From the NCBI RefSeq assembly GCF_014653785.1, contig NZ_BNAS01000001.1:1219042-1283041 (forward strand): a DNA stretch of 64,000 bases, read 5' to 3'. The notes beneath the pieces are model-generated. The model ran no database searches and was not told where the DNA came from. It saw nothing but the letters and a program-made list of their open reading frames with translations. Position 1 is the stretch's first letter. Each line of letters begins with the position of its first letter. Below, piece after piece: positions 33,760 to 44,608 of this stretch. The translations under genes and the position numbers were made by a program. The DNA comes from Promicromonospora soli (GTDB taxonomy: Bacteria > Actinomycetota > Actinomycetes > Actinomycetales > Cellulomonadaceae).

Positions 33760-34380
33760 TCAGGGCTTGGGGTAGAGCAGCTCGAACCGCTCGCACACGA
33801 CCGGCATGTCCTGCGTGAACTCGCGGCCCTCGCCGAGGGTCCGGCGCCAGAACTCCTCGTGGTCCGCGCGCCACGACTCGAGCGTGCGGTCCCCTTCGCC
33901 CTCCGCCGCGGCGAAGTCCTCGTCGACCTCCTCGAACGTGGTGGTCTCGACGCTCGTGGTGCGGATCAGCGCGCGCGGGTGCCGTTCGCCGTCCAGCAGG
34001 ATCGACAGCTCGCCGGCCACCGGCAGCGGCGCGCCCTCGTCGTCGTAGTCCCACAGGGCCGACGACGTCGCGGTCTTGTCCCCCGCCAGGACCGCGCCGA
34101 GCAGCTTCTCCGCGAGCTCGGGCTCGTCACCGAACGACCAGGCCTGCGGCGGCACGGTCTCGCTCACGGTCTGCCCGACGACGATGCTCGCCTTGGCCAT
34201 GCCCGCGTACTGGCGGGTGGCGATCCAGAAGTTCTCGACCTCGGCGGCGAGCTCGGCGTCCTCGACGGGCACCGCCTCGGGGTCGAACGTCGCGGGGTCG
34301 AACGGCTCGGAGGCAGACGTCTCGGCGTCGGATGTCTCGGGGTCGCGCTCGGTCTTCTCGGGCGTCGCGTCATCGGTCAC
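33760..34380 (-). CDS. ASCH domain-containing protein
   Basis: A 206-residue cytoplasmic protein. An acidic, low-complexity N-terminus (Asp/Glu/Thr/Pro, about 1-55) precedes an ASCH (PUA-like, putative RNA-binding) domain with AGDKTATSSALWDYDDEG, LDGERHPRALIRTTSVE and EFTQDMPVVCERFELL. GTG 34380 is chosen after a GGCAGGA ribosome-binding site. Role unknown; stand-alone ASCH proteins are suggested to bind RNA. Confidence 0.85.
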   Translation of the reverse strand: MTDDATPEKTERDPETSDAETSASEPFDPATFDPEAVPVEDAELAAEVENFWIATRQYAGMAKASIVVGQTVSETVPPQAWSFGDEPELAEKLLGAVLAGDKTATSSALWDYDDEGAPLPVAGELSILLDGERHPRALIRTTSVETTTFEEVDEDFAAAEGEGDRTLESWRADHEEFWRRTLGEGREFTQDMPVVCERFELLYPKP

Positions 34381-34432
34381 GGGGACATCCTGCCAGCACG
34401 AACCGCCCCGTTCGTAACCCCATTCGCAAACA

Positions 34433-34471
34433 AGGTGGTCACCCCTTGAACGACTCAAAGGGTGACCACCT
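34433..34471 (-). terminator. Terminator of the ilvBNC operon
   Basis: AGGTGGTCACCC and its inverted copy form a stem of about 17 bp with one bulge, 36 bases after the ilvC stop; the minus strand continues CTTGTTTG, a weak T-rich tail. Confidence 0.75.
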
Positions 34472-34506
34472 CGAATGGACGCTGCTGATCAGCGCGCCGC
34501 TACGTC

Positions 34507-36103
<1,597 letters not shown>

Positions 36104-36108
36104 GGGGG

Positions 36109-37989
36109 TCAGTCCTCTCGCTCCCACGCCGGCGAGATGCCGCGTGCGTACTGGATGTCATCGTTGCTCACGCCGGCGGCGACCATGGGCCACACCATCG
36201 CGTCCCGCGAGACGGTGAAGTCCACGACCACGGGACGGTCGTCGACCTCGTTGGCCCGCTTGATCGCGGCGTCGACCTCGGAGGCCCGCTCAACGCGGAT
36301 GCCCTCGCAGCCGTACGCGTCGGCGAGCTTCACGAAGTCGGGCACCCGCATGGTGCCGTGGCCCGTGTGCAGGTCGGTGTTGGAGTAGCGCGACTCGTAG
36401 AAGAGCGTCTGCCACTGCCGCACCATGCCCAGCGAGCTGTTGTTGATCACCGCCACCTTGATGGGGATGTCGTTGATGGTGCAGGTGGCGAGCTCCTGGT
36501 TGGTCATCTGGAAGCAGCCGTCGCCGTCCACCGCCCACACGGTCCGGTCCGGCATGCCCACCTTCGCGCCCATCGCGGCGGGGACCGAGTAGCCCATGGT
36601 CCCCAGGCCGCCGGAGTTGATCCAGCTGTTCGGCCGCTCGTAGCTGATGAACTGCGCCGCCCACATCTGGTGCTGCCCCACGCCCGCGACGTAGATCCCG
36701 TCCGGCCCGGTCAGCTCCCCGAGGCGCTGGATCACGTGCTGCGGCGAGAGGTGCCCGTCCTCCGGCTCGGTGTAGCCGCGCGGGTAGGTGCGGCGCCACT
36801 CGTCGAGCTGGCGCCACCAGCCCTCGATGTCGGGCTTGCCGTGCGCCTCGTGCTCGCCGGCCAGCTCCGGCAGGAGGTCGCCGATGACCTCGCGGAGGTC
36901 GCCCACGATCGGGACGTCCGCCTCGCGGTTCTTGCCGATCTCGGCCGGGTCGATGTCCGCGTGGATGATCGTCGCCAGCGGGGCGAAGCTCGACAGCTTG
37001 CCCGTCACACGGTCGTCGAAGCGCGCACCGAGCGCGAAGACCAGGTCCGCCTTCTGCAGCGCCGCCACCGCGGGCACCGTGCCGTGCATGCCGGGCATGC
37101 CGAGGTGCTGCGGGTGGCTGTCCGGCACCGCGCCGCGGGCCATGAGCGTGGTCACGACGGGAGCCCCGGACAGGTCCACGAGCTTGCGCAGCAGGTCCGC
37201 CGCCCCCGACCGGATGATGCCGCCGCCCACGTAGAGCACCGGTCGCTTGGCCGTGGCCAGCAGCTTCGCGGCCTCGCGGATCTGCTTCGAGTGCGGCTTG
37301 GTCACCGGGTGGTAGCCCGGCAGCTGCATCTCCTGCGGCCAGGAGAACGTGGTGCGCGACTGCATCGCCGACTTCGCGATGTCCACGAGCACCGGCCCGG
37401 GCCGCCCGGTCGAGGCGATGTGGAACGCCTCGGCGATGGTGCGCGGGATGTCGGCCGGATCGGTGACCAGGAAGTTGTGCTTGGTGATCGGCAGGGTGAT
37501 GCCGACGATGTCAGCTTCCTGGAACGCGTCGGTCCCGATCGCCGCGGCAGCCACCTGACCGGTGATCGCCACGAGCGGGATCGAGTCCATGTGGGCGTCC
37601 GCGATGGGCGTCACCAGGTTCGTGGCGCCCGGGCCCGACGTCGCCATGGTCACCCCGACCTTGCCCGTCGCGTGGGCATAGCCCGACGCCGCGTGACCGC
37701 CGCCCTGCTCGTGCCGGACCAGGATGTGGCGGAGCTTGGCGGAGTCCATCAGCGGGTCGTAAGTAGGCAGGATCGCGCCGCCCGGGATGCCGAAGACGAC
37801 CTCCACCCCGACCTCCTCGAGCGAGCGGACGATCGACTGCGCGCCCGTCACCTCTTCCGGCCCGACGCGAGGCGCGGCAGCCTCGGGCTCGGTCTTCCCG
37901 CCTACCCCGCGGGACCGAAGCTCGGTGCGCACCTGGTCACGCGCCTCGGCGCGCGCGGCGATCTGTGCGGGTGTCGGTGTGCCGGTCAT
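36109..37989 (-). CDS. ilvB: Acetolactate synthase large (biosynthetic) subunit
   Basis: A TPP- and FAD-dependent enzyme condensing pyruvate with pyruvate or 2-oxobutyrate. [15 protein letters not shown] contains the N-terminal TPP-interacting loop, [14 protein letters not shown] the catalytic Glu, and [15 protein letters not shown]...NN the TPP/Mg motif. The 626-residue form has an extended N-terminus. ATG 37989 follows GGAGATCC. A leader-peptide attenuator lies upstream. Confidence 0.97.
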   Translation of the reverse strand: MTGTPTPAQIAARAEARDQVRTELRSRGVGGKTEPEAAAPRVGPEEVTGAQSIVRSLEEVGVEVVFGIPGGAILPTYDPLMDSAKLRHILVRHEQGGGHAASGYAHATGKVGVTMATSGPGATNLVTPIADAHMDSIPLVAITGQVAAAAIGTDAFQEADIVGITLPITKHNFLVTDPADIPRTIAEAFHIASTGRPGPVLVDIAKSAMQSRTTFSWPQEMQLPGYHPVTKPHSKQIREAAKLLATAKRPVLYVGGGIIRSGAADLLRKLVDLSGAPVVTTLMARGAVPDSHPQHLGMPGMHGTVPAVAALQKADLVFALGARFDDRVTGKLSSFAPLATIIHADIDPAEIGKNREADVPIVGDLREVIGDLLPELAGEHEAHGKPDIEGWWRQLDEWRRTYPRGYTEPEDGHLSPQHVIQRLGELTGPDGIYVAGVGQHQMWAAQFISYERPNSWINSGGLGTMGYSVPAAMGAKVGMPDRTVWAVDGDGCFQMTNQELATCTINDIPIKVAVINNSSLGMVRQWQTLFYESRYSNTDLHTGHGTMRVPDFVKLADAYGCEGIRVERASEVDAAIKRANEVDDRPVVVDFTVSRDAMVWPMVAAGVSNDDIQYARGISPAWERED

Positions 37990-38045
37990 ACGGATCTCCT
38001 GCCGTCGCGCCCCGTGCTGGGACGAAAGCGAGCGTTCGTGACAAC

Positions 38046-38129
38046 AAAAAAACCCCGGGTCCTTGGTGAGCAAGGACTGCCAGGGTGAGCGCGCGGACGA
38101 TGCCTGTGCTGGGCTTAGGCCGCGCGCTC
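38046..38129 (-). terminator. ilvBNC attenuator: pause hairpin and terminator
   Basis: The first stem (38129-38120 with 38096-38087, GAGCGCGCGG and its complement) overlaps the end of the leader ORF. The second stem (38085-38053, containing GTCCTTG...CAAGGAC and a CCGGGG base) is followed by T7 (38052-38046). Ribosome stalling at the leader's Ile/Leu/Val codons would break the first stem and change terminator formation. Confidence 0.85.
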
Positions 38130-38159
38130 AGGAAGTACTACAAGAGTGATCGTCTGCAC
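38115..38159 (-). CDS. ilvB leader peptide
   Basis: Fourteen codons, [14 protein letters not shown], with six Ile/Leu/Val codons among nine consecutive ones. GTG 38159 coincides with the predicted transcription start, so the leader is probably translated leaderless; a GTG three codons earlier (38168) is in frame. Leader peptides of this kind precede ilvB in many actinobacteria. Confidence 0.8.
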   Translation of the reverse strand: MQTITLVVLPERAA

Positions 38160-38166
38160 GAGACGC

Positions 38167-38195
38167 ACGTTACGCCGAATCGGCGGCGATGTCAT
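38167..38195 (-). promoter_or_regulatory. ilvBNC promoter
   Basis: ATGACA (38195-38190), a 17-nt spacer and TAACGT (38172-38167) place the transcription start at 38160-38159, on the leader-peptide GTG. Confidence 0.6.
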
Positions 38196-38282
38196 CCAGC
38201 GGCCCGAAGGTCCCACGATCCGAGACGCGACGGCGGTCAAGCCGCAGGATTCCGGGCCTCGCGGGCGAAGCCGTCGCCGTCC

Positions 38283-39041
38283 TCAGCGTACGTCCCGGCG
38301 CCGGAACACGACCGCGCCGAGCAGGGCCAGCACCACCGTGATGCCCAGCAGCACGAGCGCGCTGTGCACGAGCGGGACCGCCAGGAGCCCGTCGCCGGAC
38401 AGGACCGTCCGTGTGCCCCGCACCCACGCGTCCGAGTTCGTGAACGGGAACCAGTCCCCGGGGAAGCGCGTGTTCAGCACCAGCTCCTCGACCAGGAACC
38501 ACGCCACCGCGAGCGAGACAGCCACCCACCAGCGCCGCACCAGCACACCGAGCGCCGCGCCGCCGACCGCCGCGAACACCGCGAGGGCAAGCACCCGCAC
38601 GCCGCTCCACGTCATCGCCTCTACGAGCTCCGACGGCGGACCGCCGAGCACGTGCGCTCGCGCATGCACCCAGTACATGCCGGACGCGAGCAGCGCGTAC
38701 GCCGCCGCGACCCCCGGGATCACCGCCACTCCGGCGGCCGCCAGCTTGCTCCAGTACACGCGGCCACGACGCGGTTCGACGGTCAGCAGTGCCCGCGTCC
38801 CGCCCGACGCCGCGTCCCCCGTCACCAGCAGCACGCCCGCCACGTAGGCGAGGAACACCGACGTCAACGCGTAGAACGAGATCTGCCCCTGCTCCAGCAT
38901 CGCGGCCAGCGTCGACGCCTCCGGCGCGAACGCGGTCAGCGCGACGGCCAGCGCCACGTGGCCCAGCATCGCCGCAGCGATCCACCGGATCGCCGGTCGC
39001 ACGCCGAACCGGCGCAGCTCGGCCCACAGCAGACCCGTCAT
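38283..39041 (-). CDS. ABC transporter permease
   Basis: A 252-residue ABC-2-like membrane protein with about six helices (LLWAELRRFGVRPAIRWIAAAML at the start and ALVLLGITVVLALLGAVVFRRRDV at the end). Its ATG overlaps the stop of the neighbouring ATPase gene. It reads in the same direction as the Ole-like biosynthetic operon upstream and may export its product. Confidence 0.8.
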   Translation of the reverse strand: MTGLLWAELRRFGVRPAIRWIAAAMLGHVALAVALTAFAPEASTLAAMLEQGQISFYALTSVFLAYVAGVLLVTGDAASGGTRALLTVEPRRGRVYWSKLAAAGVAVIPGVAAAYALLASGMYWVHARAHVLGGPPSELVEAMTWSGVRVLALAVFAAVGGAALGVLVRRWWVAVSLAVAWFLVEELVLNTRFPGDWFPFTNSDAWVRGTRTVLSGDGLLAVPLVHSALVLLGITVVLALLGAVVFRRRDVR

Positions 39042-40588
39042 CGTCGCCCCTTGGATCGTTTGTTGCCCTGACCCTGAGGCGGACCCGGCCGCCCCGTCGT
39101 CTGCTGCCCTTGGTCCCGCTGCGTGGCCTGATGTCCACCCGGCACCGAAGCGTTCGTCTTCTTGGCTGCCTTGTCTTCGATCGCTGCCCGCCCGGGGTCG
39201 GCCTTCGCGTCGGCCTTCTCCGCCTCCTTCGGCCCGGGCTTGCGTGACGCCGCGCCGTCGGCCGGCTTCGAGACGGCGGCCGCAGCGGCCCGTTCCCCGG
39301 TCGGCGCGACGGCGCTCCCCGCCGAGCCTCCGGCCGAGCGCCCCGCCAAGCTCACGGCCGGCTTCCGGGCTGACCGCCGGGCCTCCTTCGCGGCGGCCCG
39401 TTCCGCGATTGCCGCCTCCTTGGCAGCGGCCCGCTCCGCGATCGCCGCCTCCTTGGCAGCGGCTCTCGCCTCGCTCGCCGCTTGCTTCGCCGCTGCCTCC
39501 TCGGCCGCGCCGGCATCGGCCGCGGCTTGCTTGGCGGCCGCATCCTTTTCGGCCTTGCGCTGGTCAGCGGCCTTCTTCCGTTCTGCGGCCTTGTGGTCGG
39601 CCGCCTTGCGGGCGGCCCGCTCCTCGGCGCGCGTGGGCTGCGTCGGGGTCGGCGGCACGACGGGCCGCAGCCGCCCGACGACGGCGGCCAGGTCCTCGCG
39701 CTGCGGCACCAGCTCGCTCGCGAAAAGCTTCTGCTTGGCGAGCGCCCGCGAGATGTCGGCCGGCTCGACGACGCCGTCGACGTGCAGCGCGTCGCCGTCG
39801 GCCCGGACCGTGAAACCCGCGGCGCGCAGGGCCGTGGCCGCCTTCCCCGGCTCGTCGACGCGCACCCGGACGCTGACCTTGGCGTCACCCAGGAGTTCGG
39901 CCACGGTGCCCTGCGCGAGGATGCGACCCTCGTCGAGCACCGTGACCGTGTCCGCGATCTGCTGCGCCTCGGTGAGGACGCCTGTCGCGACGAGCACTGT
40001 CTTGCCCTGATCCGCGAGGCGGCGCAGGGCCTGCCGGATCTCCCGGGTGCCGACGGCGTCGAGCCCCGCGCTCGGGTCGTCGACGACGAGAAGGTCGGGA
40101 TCGCGCAGCAGCGCGGCGGCGAGCGCGAGGCGACGTTCCTCGTCGACGGAGTAGGTGCCATAGGCGGCCCTGGCCCGGTCGGTCAGGACGACGCGAGTGA
40201 GCACCTCGTCGACGCGGGTGCGCGGCACGCCGGCCGCGCTCGCGAGGAGGGCCAGGTTGCGGCGGCCGCTCAGCCGGGCCTGGAACCCGGGGGCACCGAC
40301 GACGGCGCCGATGCGGCCGGCGAGGTCGGGCAGGCCGTCCGGCACGTGGGTGCCGAAGATCTTCATGGCGCCCCCGTCCGCACGGGCGAGGCCGGTCAGC
40401 AGGCGCAGCGTGGTGGTCTTGCCCGAGCCCGCCAGTCCGAGGAGCGCGTGCACCCCGCCGACGGGCACGCGCAGGTCCAGCCCGTCGACGCCGACGGCGC
40501 GCCCGCGTACCGACCGGTACGCCTTGCGCAGCCCGAGCGTCTCGATCGCGGCGTCGCTCCCTGGAATCACCCGCACAGGGTAGGGCAT
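39038..40588 (-). CDS. ABC transporter ATP-binding protein with long Ala/Lys/Glu-rich C-terminal tail
   Basis: The N-terminal 310 residues are an ABC ATPase: Walker A GLAGSGKTT at 51-59, Walker B LLVVDDPSAGLD at 166-177. The signature motif is degenerate (YSVDE where LSGGQ is expected) and the catalytic Glu after Walker B is Asp. Residues 313-516 are low-complexity, with two tandem AAIAERAAAKE units (encoded by direct repeats near 39405-39460) that look coiled-coil, then a basic Gln/Gly-rich end. Weak or regulated ATPase activity is possible. The ATG 40588 start is uncertain: GTG codons four and six codons downstream are alternatives. Confidence 0.82.
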   Translation of the reverse strand: MPYPVRVIPGSDAAIETLGLRKAYRSVRGRAVGVDGLDLRVPVGGVHALLGLAGSGKTTTLRLLTGLARADGGAMKIFGTHVPDGLPDLAGRIGAVVGAPGFQARLSGRRNLALLASAAGVPRTRVDEVLTRVVLTDRARAAYGTYSVDEERRLALAAALLRDPDLLVVDDPSAGLDAVGTREIRQALRRLADQGKTVLVATGVLTEAQQIADTVTVLDEGRILAQGTVAELLGDAKVSVRVRVDEPGKAATALRAAGFTVRADGDALHVDGVVEPADISRALAKQKLFASELVPQREDLAAVVGRLRPVVPPTPTQPTRAEERAARKAADHKAAERKKAADQRKAEKDAAAKQAAADAGAAEEAAAKQAASEARAAAKEAAIAERAAAKEAAIAERAAAKEARRSARKPAVSLAGRSAGGSAGSAVAPTGERAAAAAVSKPADGAASRKPGPKEAEKADAKADPGRAAIEDKAAKKTNASVPGGHQATQRDQGQQTTGRPGPPQGQGNKRSKGRR

Positions 40589-40665
40589 TCCTGGCAGGCG
40601 CTATCCCCGGCCCCTCGCGACCCTCAGGCCGGTCCGGTGCCCTGGGCGTCCGCCACCTCCGAGGA

Positions 40666-41640
40666 CTACCAGCTCATCGCACCGTGCAGCGACGTGGGCG
40701 CCGGGTCGACGCCGAGGCGCTCGCGCAGCACCGTGAGGTCGTAGGTGCGCTCCATCGCGAGGTGGCTGATCGTGTATCGCGACAGACGCGGCTCGCGCCC
40801 CGTCCACCGGGCCACGCGCTCCCCCGCCCAGGCCAGGACGTTCGCCAGCCGGATCGGGATGCCGACCACCTGCACCGGCCGGAACCGGGCGAACATCAGC
40901 AGCTCGAGCGTCTGGTCCAGGTCGACGGGCCGGGCGTCGGCCACGTTCGCCACGAGCGGCCGCCCGGCCGTGATCTCGGGCTGGAGGTCCGCGTCGAGCG
41001 ACGCCCGCACCGCACGGGTCAGCGTCTCGACGTGCGTGAGGTGCTGCCGCACCTTCCCGCCGCCCGGGATAGGGAGCCAGGCGCCGATCGCCGCGGACTC
41101 GAGGCGCGGCAGCAGGGTCGTGTCGCCCGGCCCGTAGACGGCGTGCGGCCGCAGGACGACGACGGGCCCGCGGTCCTCGCGCGCGGCGTCGGACGCCAGG
41201 TAGCGTTCGGCGGCCGCCTTCGTGGAGCCGTATGCGTTGACGTAGCCCCGCGCGGGCGCCTCCGCCTCCGTCGCGGCGACACTCGGCTTGCGCGGGTCGT
41301 ACACGCTGCCCGAGGAGACGTGCACGAACCGCGCGTCCGGGAACGTCTCGCGCACCGCGCGCGTGCCCTCCACGTTGACCACCCACGCGCGGGCGTGGCT
41401 GCCGCCGTCGCCCACGGACGCGCCGCAGTGCACGACGGCGTCGACGTGCTCGGGCCGGTCCTCCTTGGCCAGCGGGCCGTCTCGCAGGTCCCAGAACTGG
41501 TGGGCGACCCGATGGAGGATCTCGCCGGGCAGACGAGGGACGCGGCGAGAGAACGCGACGACCTCGTGCCCGTGCGCCGCGAGGTCGCGCACCACGGCAC
41601 CGCCGACAAAACCTGACGAACCGGTCACAGCCACCTTCAT
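40666..41640 (-). CDS. NAD(P)-dependent epimerase/dehydratase, extended SDR (OleD-like)
   Basis: A 324-residue short-chain dehydrogenase with the Rossmann loop TGSSGFVGG at 6-14, VVHCGASVGDGG, SSGSVYDP and the catalytic YGSTK. Extended SDRs of this kind include OleD, which reduces the 2-alkyl-3-ketoacyl product of OleA. It is ATGA-coupled to an AMP-forming ligase upstream, the pairing found in ole clusters. Assignment to OleD rests on that context; nothing in the sequence specifies substrate. Confidence 0.8.
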   Translation of the reverse strand: MKVAVTGSSGFVGGAVVRDLAAHGHEVVAFSRRVPRLPGEILHRVAHQFWDLRDGPLAKEDRPEHVDAVVHCGASVGDGGSHARAWVVNVEGTRAVRETFPDARFVHVSSGSVYDPRKPSVAATEAEAPARGYVNAYGSTKAAAERYLASDAAREDRGPVVVLRPHAVYGPGDTTLLPRLESAAIGAWLPIPGGGKVRQHLTHVETLTRAVRASLDADLQPEITAGRPLVANVADARPVDLDQTLELLMFARFRPVQVVGIPIRLANVLAWAGERVARWTGREPRLSRYTISHLAMERTYDLTVLRERLGVDPAPTSLHGAMSW

Positions 41641-43307
41641 GCGCGCACTGTACCGGTCAAGGGTGAAACCAGGTTGACCAGGGCACGACGGTCAGGCTTC
41701 CGGGAGCGGCCCGCGACCGGCACGTGCGACGCCTCGACCACCAGGTCGGGCAGAGCGCCGTGGTCCAGGACCCGCCCGACCTGGCCCGCGACGGCCCGGG
41801 CCAGCTCGGTACCGGCCCGGACCTCCGGCGCGCCCGCGCCCCCGGGCCCGCCCTCGGCGGTCACCACGAGGACCACCCGCTCGTCGCCGTCGGCCACCGG
41901 GACGCCGACCAGGACGGCGTCGGCCACCCCCGGCAGATCTCGCAGCCGCGGCTCGAACAGACCCGGGTAGATGTTCACCGTGCCGCGGATGATCATGTCC
42001 CGGTTGCGGCCCACCAGCACGACCCGCCCGTCGGCGTCCTGGTACGCGAGGTCGCCCGTGCGGTGCTCGGTGGCGCGGTCCTTGCCGGCGTCGAGGTCGG
42101 ACAGGTACCCGGCCATCAGCGAGGGCCCGGTCAGAACGAGCTCGCCCACCTCTGGATCACCGTCCGACGGCGCCGCCGGGGCCTCGTCCAGGTCGACGAC
42201 CGCCGTGTCGATCCGCACCCCGATGCCGTCGAGCGGGCGGCCGACGAGGTCGCCGGACGCCGCGGCGGCGATCTTCTCGTCGGCGTCCGTCACCGCAGCG
42301 GGCAGGATCTCGGTGGCGCCGTAGACCGCGAGCCAGCGGGTGCCCGGCAGGATGCGGCGGCCGCGTTCGAGCAGCGCGACCGTGACCGGCGCGGCGCCGA
42401 CTGCGAGCACGGCCGGCCCCGTCGCGGGGCCCGCACCGCCCTCGGCGGCACGGGCTTCGAGAACGTCGAGCAGCGCCGTGACGTCGGCGGGGACCAGGAA
42501 CGACGAGTCCGCCCCCGCGACGCCGCGCGCGAACGCCTCCGGCGCCTCCTTCGGCGCCTTCGCCGGGATCTCCCAGGTACCGCCCGCGAGGATCGCCGGG
42601 AGCCCGAGGAACATCTGGTCGGTGTGCGCTCGCTGACCGGGCTTCAGGTCGCCCACCTGGGCGAACAGCCCCAGCATGCCGCCGAGCGTGCGCGCGGTGT
42701 GCACCACGGCCTTCGGGTCCGACGTCGTCCCGGACGTGAAGACGACGAGCGCCTCCCGGTCCTCCCCCACCGACGCCGGGCTCGGAACCGGACCTGACGC
42801 CGCGGGCCGCACGTGCGCGACGCGGCGGGCGCCCCGCGGTACTCCCGGGAGCCATCGGCCCGTGTACAGGTGCCGGACGGGCAGCCGCCCGTAGTCCGGG
42901 AGCAGGAGCCCGCGCGACCGGGCGATCCCACGCAGCGGACCGGACGACGCCGCGTACAGCAGGGCCTCCGTCGCGGCCCAGCGGGGCTTGGCGGCCGCGA
43001 TCCGGGCGGCGAACAGCTCCGGCGTCGAGCCGGGATCCACGAAGACGACGGCGCCACCCGCGCGCAGGACCGCGAGGCACAGGATCACGCCCTCGGGCCG
43101 GGGCCGGATGCTGAACAGCACCCGGTCGCCCGGCTCCATGCCCTGCGCGCGCAGGCCGGCCGCCGTCCGCTCGACCCGCTCGGCCAGGTCTCCGAACGTG
43201 ACCTCCTCCCGCACCCGCGCGCCGCCGCGGCCGCCGAACCAGCGGAGCGCGACGACCTCGGGCGCGTCCCGCGGCACGGCCAGCAGATCGTCCAGGAAGA
43301 TCGTCAC
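41637..43307 (-). CDS. AMP-dependent synthetase/ligase (OleC-like)
   Basis: A 556-residue ANL-superfamily enzyme. The P-loop is VVFTSGTTSDPKAVVHT, YGATEILP the A5 motif, RTGDLAYQDADGRVVLVGRNRDMI the A7/A8 region, and the C-terminal lysine is in GRSRKPDRRAL. In ole clusters the OleC homologue forms a beta-lactone from a beta-hydroxy acid. The substrate-binding region is not readable enough to separate a fatty acid CoA ligase from a beta-lactone synthetase. It is ATGA-coupled on both sides. Confidence 0.82.
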   Translation of the reverse strand: MTIFLDDLLAVPRDAPEVVALRWFGGRGGARVREEVTFGDLAERVERTAAGLRAQGMEPGDRVLFSIRPRPEGVILCLAVLRAGGAVVFVDPGSTPELFAARIAAAKPRWAATEALLYAASSGPLRGIARSRGLLLPDYGRLPVRHLYTGRWLPGVPRGARRVAHVRPAASGPVPSPASVGEDREALVVFTSGTTSDPKAVVHTARTLGGMLGLFAQVGDLKPGQRAHTDQMFLGLPAILAGGTWEIPAKAPKEAPEAFARGVAGADSSFLVPADVTALLDVLEARAAEGGAGPATGPAVLAVGAAPVTVALLERGRRILPGTRWLAVYGATEILPAAVTDADEKIAAAASGDLVGRPLDGIGVRIDTAVVDLDEAPAAPSDGDPEVGELVLTGPSLMAGYLSDLDAGKDRATEHRTGDLAYQDADGRVVLVGRNRDMIIRGTVNIYPGLFEPRLRDLPGVADAVLVGVPVADGDERVVLVVTAEGGPGGAGAPEVRAGTELARAVAGQVGRVLDHGALPDLVVEASHVPVAGRSRKPDRRALVNLVSPLTGTVRA

Positions 43308-44608
43308 TCCGCCGCCCCCGGCGTCGCGACACTGCTCTCGTCCCGCAGGCTCAGTGCCAGCGAGCGGTACGACGGGACCAGCACACCGCGCGCCGCACGG
43401 CGCCGCCCCACGACCGGAACCCCGCCGCCCGACGCCGCCGCCGCGAGCGCGTCCAGCACCGCGTCCACCTGGGCCATCGCCAGCGGCATGCCGAGGCAGA
43501 AGTGCGGGCCCGCGCCGAACCAGAGGTGTCGCACCGCGGGATCGACGGGCCGGTCGGGATCGAAGCCGCCGGCCGCCCGGCAGCAGTTCACGGTGGCGAT
43601 CACCACGCGGTCACCGGCAGCTACCGGCACGCCGCCCACCGAGGTGCCGGCTCGCACCGAGCGCAGCATCGCCGGCGTCGGCACCGTGACGCGCAGCCCC
43701 TCCTCGACGGCGCGCCGCCGCAGCTGCGGATCGTCCGCCAGCAGGCGGGACGTCCAGCCGGTGTCGTGCGCGATCGCCACGAGCCGGGGCACGAACGACT
43801 GGATGGTCTCCGTCCCGGTGAGCACGAACGCGCCGACGGCGCCCATCGCCTCGCGTTCCGACAGCCCCAGGTCGCGCATCCGCCCGGGCACCGTCGCCGG
43901 GTCGCCCGCGCGGTAGGCGGCGCGTGCGGGCGCGGTCAGCCGCTCCAGCACGGCCCGCGCCTGCGCCACCTGGGACCGGGTGAGCCCGTGGCGGTGCAGC
44001 CGCACCATCCCCGTGATCGTCTGGGCGGCGGCCATGGCCGAGCGCACCGCGTCGTCCGTCGGCGGCAGGCCGACCATCCCGCAGATCACGGCCCCGGCCT
44101 GCGCCGTCACGGCCGCCGCGAGGTCGACGGTCTCCCCGGCGGCCAGCCGCCGCGTGAGGTCCGGCAGCACGCCGACTCCGTCCGCCGAGACCAGCTGGCG
44201 CACGGCCCGGGGCGAGAACAGCGGCCCCAGCGTGCGCCGCAGCGCGGCGTGCTCGGCGCCCTCCATGTTGAGCAGCACGGACGGCCCGAGCACAGGCGTC
44301 CACAGGTCCGACGGCGCCCCCGGGCCCACCTTTGAGAAGTGGTCCAGGTCGAGCAGCACCTCGCGCGCGATCGCGGCGTCGCTCACCACTACCCCGATGC
44401 GCGGCACGCGCACCACCGGCCGGTTCCGGGCGGACCGGAGCGCCGGGTAGGCGAGCGGGTGTGCGGCGCGCTGGACCTGTTCCTCCCACAGCACCTCGGG
44501 CGAGGCGGCGCCCAGGTCGGCCGCACCGCCGCGTTTCCGCGCCGGTGCCAAGGTCGGCCCGACAGCCCCTACGGGCCCGGCCGAGCGCGTCGGCACGGCC
44601 GACCTCAT
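43304..44608 (-). CDS. Cytochrome P450, cluster copy A
   Basis: A 434-residue soluble P450. The I-helix oxygen-binding motif is FVLTGTETIQS at 261-271, the ExxR motif is EEGLR at 303-306, and the heme-ligand loop LWFGAGPHFCLG supplies Cys371. The first 35 residues are Ala/Gly-rich and non-conserved. The end, RRRAARGVLVPSY, is shared with the divergent P450 at 46624, so the two are probably a paralogous pair. It is coupled by ATGA to the glycosyltransferase and the ligase. Confidence 0.93.
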   Translation of the reverse strand: MRSAVPTRSAGPVGAVGPTLAPARKRGGAADLGAASPEVLWEEQVQRAAHPLAYPALRSARNRPVVRVPRIGVVVSDAAIAREVLLDLDHFSKVGPGAPSDLWTPVLGPSVLLNMEGAEHAALRRTLGPLFSPRAVRQLVSADGVGVLPDLTRRLAAGETVDLAAAVTAQAGAVICGMVGLPPTDDAVRSAMAAAQTITGMVRLHRHGLTRSQVAQARAVLERLTAPARAAYRAGDPATVPGRMRDLGLSEREAMGAVGAFVLTGTETIQSFVPRLVAIAHDTGWTSRLLADDPQLRRRAVEEGLRVTVPTPAMLRSVRAGTSVGGVPVAAGDRVVIATVNCCRAAGGFDPDRPVDPAVRHLWFGAGPHFCLGMPLAMAQVDAVLDALAAAASGGGVPVVGRRRAARGVLVPSYRSLALSLRDESSVATPGAAE

